Source: Simplicispira lacusdiani
GTDB taxonomy: Bacteria; Pseudomonadota; Gammaproteobacteria; Burkholderiales; Burkholderiaceae_C
Assembly (NCBI RefSeq): GCF_003604195.1
Contig: NZ_QXGR01000004.1
Span: 62,001-126,000, forward strand
Reading direction: 5' to 3'
Length of the DNA stretch: 64,000 nt
Below, in pieces: positions 58,488-64,000 of the stretch. The number at the start of each line of letters is the position of its first letter. The first letter of the stretch is position 1. The notes beneath the pieces were generated by a model. It had not been told where the DNA came from, ran no database searches, and saw only the letters and a list, made by a program, of their open reading frames with translations. A program made the position numbers and the translations under genes.

Positions 58488-58520
58488 AACCGCCGATGCT
58501 GTAAAGCCCGGCGGTTTTTT
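58488..58520 (+). terminator. Attenuator terminator upstream of aroG
   Basis: AACCGCCG (58,488-58,495) pairs perfectly with CGGCGGTT (58,509-58,516), loop of 13 bases, followed by T6. It lies between the leader peptide and the aroG start and so should stop transcription when aromatic charged tRNAs are plentiful. Confidence 0.88.
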
Positions 58521-58563
58521 GTTTTCAGCCCTGTTTTTTCCAACTTTCGAGAGAGAGCAACCC

Positions 58564-59694
58564 ATGACAGCCAAGAGCCTGCCCACGAGTGATGCCTGGT
58601 ACCGCAGCGTCGAGAAAACCAGCCAGACCGACGACGAACGCATCAAGGACATCACTGTGTTGCCTCCTCCCGAGCACCTGATACGCTTCTTCCCCATCAG
58701 CGGCACGCCCGTGGAGAAGCTGATCACCCAGACCCGCAAGGCCATCCACAACATCATGGCCGGCAAGGACGACCGCCTGCTCGTCGTGATCGGTCCCTGC
58801 TCCATCCACGACCCCGCCGCCGCGCTGGACTACGCGCGCCGCCTGAAGGATGCGCGCGAGCAGTACAAGGACACGCTGGAGATCGTGATGCGCGTGTACT
58901 TCGAGAAGCCGCGCACCACCGTGGGCTGGAAGGGCCTGATCAACGACCCCTACCTCGATGAGAGCTACCGCATCGACGAGGGCCTGCGCATCGCGCGCCA
59001 ACTGCTCATCGAGATCAACCGCCTGGGCGTGCCAGCGGGCAGCGAGTTCCTCGATGTGATCTCGCCCCAGTACATCGGCGACCTGATCGCCTGGGGCGCC
59101 ATCGGCGCGCGCACCACCGAGAGCCAGGTGCACCGCGAGCTGGCCTCGGGCCTGTCGGCGCCGATCGGCTTCAAGAACGGCACGGACGGCAACATCCGCA
59201 TCGCCACCGACGCCATCCAGTCGGCAAGCCGGGGTCACCACTTCCTGTCGGTGCACAAGAACGGCCAGGTCGCCATCGTCAACACCAAGGGCAACAAGGA
59301 CTGCCACGTCATCCTGCGCGGCGGCAAGGCGCCCAACTACGACGCCGCCAGCGTGGCCGCCGCCTGCAAGGACCTGGAGGCCGCCAAGCTGCCGGCCACG
59401 CTGATGGTGGACTGCAGCCACGCCAACAGCAGCAAGCAGCACGAGAAGCAAAAGGACGTGGCGCGCGACATCGCCGCGCAGATCGCCGGCGGTTCGCGCA
59501 GCGTCTTTGGGCTGATGATCGAGAGCCATCTGGTGGCGGGCGCGCAGAAGTTCACGCCGGGCAAGGAATCGCCGTGCGCGCTCGAATACGGCAAGAGCAT
59601 CACCGACGCCTGCCTGGGCTGGAATGATTCCCTGGCCACGTTGGGTGAACTTTCCGCTGCCGTTCAGGCCCGCAGGGACCGGACGGCGGTGTAA
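58564..59694 (+). CDS. aroG: 3-deoxy-7-phosphoheptulonate synthase (class I)
   Basis: Condenses PEP and erythrose-4-phosphate to DAHP, the committed step to Phe, Tyr and Trp. 376 residues; IGPCSIHDP, EKPRTTVGWKGLINDP, GTDGN and DCSHANSSKQ are diagnostic of the AroF/G/H type. GAGAGAGCAA precedes the ATG at 58,564. Feedback isozyme type cannot be told from sequence by eye. Expression should be controlled by the leader peptide and terminator upstream. Confidence 0.96.
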   Translation: MTAKSLPTSDAWYRSVEKTSQTDDERIKDITVLPPPEHLIRFFPISGTPVEKLITQTRKAIHNIMAGKDDRLLVVIGPCSIHDPAAALDYARRLKDAREQYKDTLEIVMRVYFEKPRTTVGWKGLINDPYLDESYRIDEGLRIARQLLIEINRLGVPAGSEFLDVISPQYIGDLIAWGAIGARTTESQVHRELASGLSAPIGFKNGTDGNIRIATDAIQSASRGHHFLSVHKNGQVAIVNTKGNKDCHVILRGGKAPNYDAASVAAACKDLEAAKLPATLMVDCSHANSSKQHEKQKDVARDIAAQIAGGSRSVFGLMIESHLVAGAQKFTPGKESPCALEYGKSITDACLGWNDSLATLGELSAAVQARRDRTAV

Positions 59695-59705
59695 GCTAGC
59701 CACCT

Positions 59706-59729
59706 GGGCCGCGCATGGTGGCGCGGCCC
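59706..59729. terminator. Hairpin between aroG and the next gene
   Basis: GGGCCGCGC and GCGCGGCCC form a perfect 9-base stem with a 6-base loop; no T-run. Confidence 0.5.
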
Positions 59730-59757
59730 CATCTCCTCAGCAAAAGAAAGGCAACCC

Positions 59758-60069
59758 ATGCACAGCGTAGTGACGGTCACCCTGGACGCCAACCAGGAAT
59801 TCCGCTTTGAACTCGATGGCGTAGAGCCCATGGCACACGAAGATGCGCGCCGCTGGCTCGACAACGAGTTCACGCGCATGGAATGCGAGCCGCTGCGCGC
59901 CAGCGGCAAGGTACTGATGGCCGACAAGGTGCTGGTCGTGGCAGCGGCCGCCGGGGCCAAGCTGCTGGGTGACCGCGCCTGGCTGGCGGATTTCGCACGC
60001 GCCACCAGCGCCGCGCTGGCGCGCCCGGTGATCCGCGTGGACGTCCAGTCCATGACCGTGAATTTCTAA
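59758..60069 (+). CDS. Conserved small protein, unknown
   Basis: 103 residues. A beta-strand start (SVVTVTLDANQEFRFEL), an acidic/basic helix (AHEDARRWLDNEFTRMECEP), and a final strand (PVIRVDVQSMTVNF). No domain recognised. GAAAGG lies ahead of the ATG. Follows aroG and is closed by a strong terminator. Confidence 0.72.
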   Translation: MHSVVTVTLDANQEFRFELDGVEPMAHEDARRWLDNEFTRMECEPLRASGKVLMADKVLVVAAAAGAKLLGDRAWLADFARATSAALARPVIRVDVQSMTVNF

Positions 60070-60127
60070 TGAAACATGGCTCTAGCGCTTTACCAGTAAG
60101 CGCTAGTAGCTATTGATTCGGTAGCAA
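60070..60127 (-). repeat. Interspersed repeat after the small conserved gene (inverted)
   Basis: The best-preserved core: CTAGCGCTT-TACCAGT-AAGCGCTAG is a perfect 9-base stem, followed by TAGCTATTGATTCGGTAGC. Confidence 0.85.
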
Positions 60128-60132
60128 ACCTG

Positions 60133-60160
60133 AAGCGGCCACCGGGAGGTGGCCGCTTTT
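60133..60160. terminator. Bidirectional intrinsic terminator
   Basis: AAGCGGCCACC (60,133-60,143) and GGTGGCCGCTT (60,148-60,158), perfect 11-base stem, loop GGGA, T4 tail. Serves the rightward small gene and, in reverse, mpl. Confidence 0.9.
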
Positions 60161-61572
60161 CAATGGGCGGCCAGCGCCTGCAGCAGCCTGTCGTGCACGC
60201 CGCCGAACGAGCCGTTGCTCATGCAGACGATGTGGTCGCCCGGCTGTGCGGCTTGGGTCACCTGTTGCACGAGTTGATCGATCGCGGCGGCGGTGCGTGC
60301 CCGTGCTCCGGCGGGCGCCAGCGCCGCGGCGGCGTCCCAGTCCAGTCCCGCGGTGTGGCAGAACGCCAGGTCGGCGCCTTCCAGTGCCCAGGGCAGCTGC
60401 GCCTTCATGGTGCCGAGCTTCATGGTGTTGCTGCGCGGCTCGAACACGGCCAGGATGCGTGCGTGCGGCCCCACGCTGCGGCGCAGGCCGTCGAGCGTGG
60501 TGCGGATGGCCGTCGGGTGGTGGGCGAAGTCGTCGTACACCGTGATGCCGCGCACCGTGCCACGCACTTCCATGCGCCGGCGCACGTTCTGGAAACTCCC
60601 CAAGGCTGCCGCCGCACTGGCGGGCGCCACGCCCACATGGTGCGCCGCCGCGATGGCGGCCAGCGCGTTGAGCTGGTTGTGCACGCCGGTGAGCGCCCAC
60701 TCCACGCGCGCCACGCGCTGGCCGTGGTGCAGCACGTCGAAGGCGCCGGGCTCACCCTGTGCGCTGAAATCGCTCACGGCGGCGCCGAAGCTGCTCACGC
60801 CGCTCCAGCAGCCCTGGTGCAGCACGCGCGCCAGGCTCTCTTCCAGGCCGTTGGCCACCACGCAGCCCGAGGGCGGCACGGTGCGCACGAGGTGGTGGAA
60901 CTGGCGCTCGATGGCAGCCAGGTCGTCGAAGATGTCGGCGTGGTCGAACTCCAGGTTGTTCAGCACGGCGGTGCGCGGCCGGTAATGCACGAACTTGCTG
61001 CGCTTGTCGAAGAAAGCGGTGTCGTACTCGTCGGCCTCGATCACGAACAGCGGGGACGCGCCCGTGGACCCCGTGCCCGGTGTGGGCCGCGTGGCGGCCC
61101 CCAGGCGCGCGGAGACACCGAAATTCAGCGGCACGCCGCCCACCAGAAAGCCCGGCTGCTGCCCGGCGCATTCCAGGACCCAGGCCAGCATCGAGGTGGT
61201 GGTGGTCTTGCCGTGCGTGCCCGCCACGGCCAGCACATGGCGCCCCTGCAGCACATGCTCGGCCAGCCATTGCGGACCGCTGGTGTAGGGGGCGCCCGCG
61301 TCGAGGATGGCCTCCATCAGCGGGAATTTCGGCGTGCCATCGGGCTGCCGGGCGCGGCTGACGACGTTGCCGATCACAAACATGTCGGGCGCGAGCCCCA
61401 TCTGGTCGGCGCCGTAGCCCTCGATCAGCTCGATGCCCAGCGCGCGCAGCTGGTCGCTCATGGGGGGGTAGACGCCGGCGTCGCAGCCCGTCACCTTGTG
61501 GCCCGCGGCGCGGGCGAGCGCGGCCACGCCGCCCATGAAGGTGCCGCAGATGCCCAGAATGTGTATATGCAT
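60160..61572 (-). CDS. mpl: UDP-MurNAc:L-Ala-gamma-D-Glu-mDAP ligase
   Basis: Recycling ligase of 470 residues that joins recovered tripeptide directly to UDP-MurNAc, with ATP. Mur-ligase signatures: HILGICGTFMGGVAALARAAG, AVAGTHGKTTTTSMLAW (P-loop), EADEYDTAFFDKRSKFVHY and the C-terminal DDFAHHPTAI. The GTFMG form (instead of GIGMSG) marks Mpl rather than MurC. Works in the same recycling pathway as anmK. No Shine-Dalgarno; TAGAAT 6 bases before the ATG. Confidence 0.95.
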   Translation of the reverse strand: MHIHILGICGTFMGGVAALARAAGHKVTGCDAGVYPPMSDQLRALGIELIEGYGADQMGLAPDMFVIGNVVSRARQPDGTPKFPLMEAILDAGAPYTSGPQWLAEHVLQGRHVLAVAGTHGKTTTTSMLAWVLECAGQQPGFLVGGVPLNFGVSARLGAATRPTPGTGSTGASPLFVIEADEYDTAFFDKRSKFVHYRPRTAVLNNLEFDHADIFDDLAAIERQFHHLVRTVPPSGCVVANGLEESLARVLHQGCWSGVSSFGAAVSDFSAQGEPGAFDVLHHGQRVARVEWALTGVHNQLNALAAIAAAHHVGVAPASAAAALGSFQNVRRRMEVRGTVRGITVYDDFAHHPTAIRTTLDGLRRSVGPHARILAVFEPRSNTMKLGTMKAQLPWALEGADLAFCHTAGLDWDAAAALAPAGARARTAAAIDQLVQQVTQAAQPGDHIVCMSNGSFGGVHDRLLQALAAH

Positions 61573-61578
61573 GGGGGG

Positions 61579-61584
61579 ATTCTA
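61579..61584 (-). promoter_or_regulatory. -10 hexamer just before mpl ATG
   Basis: TAGAAT (5/6), then CCCCCC and the ATG. A C6 run cannot act as a ribosome-binding site, so this is the clearest leaderless candidate. Confidence 0.55.
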
Positions 61585-61601
61585 AGGTTCTGCGAAAAAC
61601 C

Positions 61602-61650
61602 ATTCGAACGCTTGCGCAGTCAGCGCAAGCAGCTATCAAAAAGAGAGTTT
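61602..61650 (-). repeat. Interspersed repeat upstream of mpl (inverted)
   Basis: CTTGCGC-AGTCA-GCGCAAG stem followed by CAGCTATCAAAAAGAG. Lies in the gap between mpl and the divergent gene at 61,767. Confidence 0.8.
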
Positions 61651-61766
61651 TTCCTGGGCACCCGTGCGCGCGGCATGCGAAGGGCCTGCCGCGCGCGGGG
61701 CTGCTGGAATGGTTTTTACCGGTGCAGTCCTGCGTTCAGGTCACAATGCGGGCGGGGAGAACCGCC

Positions 61767-62360
61767 ATGTCGACGAACCTTGCCTCAGAAATCGCCCAAT
61801 CCGCGGCCCGCTTGGTGGTCGAGGAAGGGCTGGAGTACGGCCCGGCCAAGCGGCGCGCGCTCAAGCTGCTGGGCCTGCCGGCACGCACTCCGCTGCCCGA
61901 CAACGACCTGGTGGACATGGCGGTGCGCGAGCATATCGCCCTGTTCTGTGCCGACACACAGCCTGCGGAGCTGCGCGTGCTGCGCTCCCTGGCCCTGGTC
62001 TGGATGGAGCGCATGGCGGCATTCCGGCCCTACCTGGGCGGTGCGGTCTGGCATGGAACAGCCACGCGGCTGTCGGATATTTATCTGCAGTTGTTTTGCG
62101 ATGACCCGAAATCGGCAGAAATCGCGCTGATCGACCATGGTGTGGACTATGAACCCAGCACGGTGCAGGGTTTGCACGGCGCACCGGTCGAGGCACTCAC
62201 CGTGGGGTGTCCGTCGCGTGAATTGGGGCAGATGGTCGGCGTGCATTTCCTGATATACGACCTTGACGACCTGCGTGGCGCGTTGCGCCCCGATACCCAG
62301 GGGCGCATTCCACGGGGCGATGCCACCGCCGTGCGCCAGCTATTGGAGCCTGAATCTTGA
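61767..62360 (+). CDS. Conserved protein of unknown function
   Basis: 197 residues. The first half is helical (ASEIAQSAARLVVEEGLEYG; LVDMAVREHIALFCAD), the second alpha/beta (TRLSDIYLQLFCDDPKSAEI; GVDYEP; MVGVHFLIYDLDD). Databases sometimes label such proteins as Mur-ligase-related, possibly through the neighbouring mpl; I see no ligase or P-loop motif. A nucleotidyltransferase-like fold is possible. GGGGAGA precedes the ATG. Overlaps the TlpA-like gene start by 4 bases. Confidence 0.75.
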   Translation: MSTNLASEIAQSAARLVVEEGLEYGPAKRRALKLLGLPARTPLPDNDLVDMAVREHIALFCADTQPAELRVLRSLALVWMERMAAFRPYLGGAVWHGTATRLSDIYLQLFCDDPKSAEIALIDHGVDYEPSTVQGLHGAPVEALTVGCPSRELGQMVGVHFLIYDLDDLRGALRPDTQGRIPRGDATAVRQLLEPES

Positions 62361-62953
62361 CCCAGCATTCTTCGAATTCCCCCGCTGTGGACGGCGTTGC
62401 CTCGCCTGGCGCTGATGTTCCCACGCCCGCGGGCGCGCGCCGGCGCCATCTGCTCTATGCCGGGGTGGCGGCCGCGGCTGCGCTGGGTGGTGGCTGGGCC
62501 TGGTGGCGCGCCAATGGCTCGGATGCGCATGCGGAAGCGGCCCGGGCCTTCTGGGGGCGCTCGTTCGAAACGCCTGCGGGCGCCACCCAGGCCATGGCCG
62601 CGTTCCAGGGCAAGCCGCTGCTGCTGAACTTCTGGGCCACCTGGTGCCCGCCGTGCATTGCCGAGCTGCCGCTGTTGAATGGGTTCTATCGTGAACATGC
62701 CGCCAAAGGCTGGCAAGTGGTGGGCATCGCCATTGATCAGCCGTCAGCGGTGCGCGCTTTCCTGGAGCGTGCCCCCGTGGATTTTCCGGTTGTCATGGCG
62801 GGACTGGGAGGCACCGACCTGTCGCGCGCACTTGGCAACCTGGGCGGCGGCCTGCCGTTTACCGTGCTGTTTGACGCGGATGGGCGCATTTTCCACCGTA
62901 AAATAGGACAGATCACGCCCGACGACCTGCGCCAATGGGTTTCATTGGGGTGA
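62357..62953 (+). CDS. TlpA-like membrane-anchored thioredoxin
   Basis: 198 residues: a membrane anchor (about 31-50), then a thioredoxin fold with NFWATWCPPC (Cys97, Cys100) and a cis-Pro in LPFTVLF. Periplasmic disulfide reductase of the TlpA/ResA type, perhaps for cytochrome c maturation or oxidative stress. The start is TTG at 62,357, in a TTGA overlap with the preceding stop; no ATG precedes the anchor in frame. Confidence 0.9.
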   Translation: MTQHSSNSPAVDGVASPGADVPTPAGARRRHLLYAGVAAAAALGGGWAWWRANGSDAHAEAARAFWGRSFETPAGATQAMAAFQGKPLLLNFWATWCPPCIAELPLLNGFYREHAAKGWQVVGIAIDQPSAVRAFLERAPVDFPVVMAGLGGTDLSRALGNLGGGLPFTVLFDADGRIFHRKIGQITPDDLRQWVSLG

Positions 62954-63084
62954 TGAAATACCCGATAGAGGTGCTTGCGGCAGGGAGGTGCTGGTGATTG
63001 ATGAAAATTGCCAGATGAAGAGTAAAAAAGGGTGAAATTGGAGTAAATTCGCGCCCTGTTCAGTTTTTAGCTGTTGGAGCTGCC
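62954..63084. promoter_or_regulatory. Gap before accB holding the acc promoter
   Basis: 131 bases, AT-richer than the flanks, ending TTGGAG as the accB ribosome-binding site. The promoter of accBC should lie here, but no hexamer pair stands out. Confidence 0.4.
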
Positions 63085-63549
63085 ATGGATTTGCGAAAAC
63101 TCAAGACCCTGATCGACCTCGTGTCCGAATCGAATGTCTCCGAGCTGGAGATCACCGAGGCCGAGGGCAAGGTCCGCATCGTCAAGAGCGGCGGCACGGT
63201 GGTGCAGCAGTATGTCGCGCCCGCGCCGGCCCCCATGGCCGCGGCCCCCGCGCAGCCGGCCCCCGCGGCGGCGCCGGTGGCGGAGCTGCCTGCGCCCGCG
63301 CCTGCCGAGCCGGCGGGTCATGTGGTCAAGTCGCCGATGGTGGGCACGTTCTACCGCGCGGCCAGCCCGGGCGCCAAGCCCTTCGTCGAAGTGGGCAGCC
63401 AGATCAAGGAAGGCGAGACGATCTGCATCATCGAGGCGATGAAGATCCTCAACGAGATCGAGGCCGACAAGTCGGGCACCGTCACGCGCATCCTCGGCGA
63501 GAACGGCCAGGCCGTGGAATACGGTCAGCCCCTGTTCGTGATCGAGTGA
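63085..63549 (+). CDS. accB: Biotin carboxyl carrier protein of acetyl-CoA carboxylase
   Basis: 154 residues. N-terminal helix ([20 protein letters not shown]), Pro/Ala-rich flexible linker (about 45-78) and biotinyl domain with the biotin Lys120 in [14 protein letters not shown]. Carries CO2 between AccC and AccAD in fatty-acid synthesis. Followed by accC after 47 bases, the standard operon. Confidence 0.98.
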   Translation: MDLRKLKTLIDLVSESNVSELEITEAEGKVRIVKSGGTVVQQYVAPAPAPMAAAPAQPAPAAAPVAELPAPAPAEPAGHVVKSPMVGTFYRAASPGAKPFVEVGSQIKEGETICIIEAMKILNEIEADKSGTVTRILGENGQAVEYGQPLFVIE

Positions 63550-63596
63550 CGGGTTGAGGCTCAAGATAATTCCGGCCACCGGCCGCGAGGGCGTAT

Positions 63597-64000
63597 ATGT
63601 TTAAGAAGATTCTTGTCGCCAACCGGGGGGAGATCGCGCTGCGTATCCAGCGCGCCTGCCACGAGCTGGGCATCAAGGCCGTGATGGTCTATTCCGAGGC
63701 CGACCGCGACGCCAAGTACGTCAAGCTCGCCGAGGAGGCCGTGTGCATCGGACCGGCTCCCTCGCCGTTGTCCTACCTGAACATGCCCGCCATCATCTCG
63801 GCGGCCGAGGTGACGGACGCCGAGGCCATCCACCCCGGCTACGGCTTCCTGTCCGAGAACGCCGACTTCGCCGAGCGCGTGGAAAAGAGCGGCTTCCAGT
63901 TCATCGGCCCTACGCCCGAGTCGATCCGCATCATGGGCGACAAGGTGTCGGCCAAGCAGGCCATGATCAAGGCGGGCGTGCCCTGCGTGCCGGGCTCGGA
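63597..64000 (+). CDS. accC: Biotin carboxylase, 3' part missing
   Basis: First 134 residues of about 450. Start [20 protein letters not shown], then [12 protein letters not shown] and [10 protein letters not shown] identify the ATP-grasp biotin carboxylase of acetyl-CoA carboxylase. The rest lies right of the window. GAGG precedes the ATG. Confidence 0.98.
   Translation, partial: MFKKILVANRGEIALRIQRACHELGIKAVMVYSEADRDAKYVKLAEEAVCIGPAPSPLSYLNMPAIISAAEVTDAEAIHPGYGFLSENADFAERVEKSGFQFIGPTPESIRIMGDKVSAKQAMIKAGVPCVPGS

Noticed and set aside
1..64000. CRISPR arrays, rRNA or tRNA genes
   Set aside because: No regularly spaced direct repeats and no rRNA or tRNA signatures were seen on reading both strands.

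Overview
The window is chromosomal DNA of a GC-rich betaproteobacterium, most likely a member of the Comamonadaceae (Acidovorax/Alicycliphilus/Diaphorobacter type); I cannot fix the genus. This rests on the housekeeping proteins, the gene orders (rplM-rpsI; accB-accC; acuR-acuI) and a roughly 50-60 bp interspersed repeat with an AGCGCTT/AAGCGCT core that I associate with this family.

Region 1 (1-17.97 kb) is core genome: rlmJ (cut by the left edge), a membrane Ser/Thr kinase, rplM-rpsI, a membrane/coiled-coil protein, a bactofilin, erpA, anmK with an M23 peptidase (cell-wall turnover), tyrS, a bacteriohemerythrin with an FNR-like box, a LysR regulator facing a DUF2917 gene, glmU with a cytoplasmic histidine kinase, a MASE2-GGDEF cyclase, an Lrp-type regulator and glmS.

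Region 2 (about 18.0-36.9 kb) is an accessory copper/silver-resistance island lying directly downstream of glmS, with visibly lower GC in its left half and none of the chromosomal repeats. A leftward cusRS two-component pair faces a rightward operon of periplasmic copper-handling proteins: outer-membrane factor, Tat-exported multicopper oxidase, CopI cupredoxin, CopG/DUF411, CusF, a Met-rich protein, DUF2933, an isoprenylcysteine-methyltransferase-like membrane protein and a cytochrome c. A second rightward operon holds a Cu P-type ATPase, two small proteins and cusCBA. The ATPase would clear the cytoplasm, CusCBA would expel periplasmic Cu(I)/Ag(I), and the first operon would oxidise or buffer copper in the periplasm. 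A remnant of an IS481-type transposase lies at the right edge.

Region 3 (37-64 kb) is again core: DoxX, an F420-reductase-like enzyme with a divergent LysR gene, an AhpD-like protein, acuI-acuR, ruvC, cdsA-like and plsC-like lipid enzymes, a low-molecular-weight phosphatase, a GlxA-type regulator, a LysE exporter, mtgA, aroE, a TonB-like protein, an RNB exoribonuclease, a YqiA esterase, a kinase-HDOD-GAF fusion, rodA, tldD, aroG behind an aromatic leader peptide and attenuator, mpl, a TlpA-like thioredoxin and accB-accC (cut by the right edge).

Three patterns run through the core. The interspersed repeat sits between genes and also in frame inside genes. About ten genes have a -10-like hexamer six or seven bases before an ATG with no Shine-Dalgarno, suggesting leaderless mRNAs. 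Divergent regulators carry clear palindromic operator candidates. No rRNA, tRNA or CRISPR array was seen.
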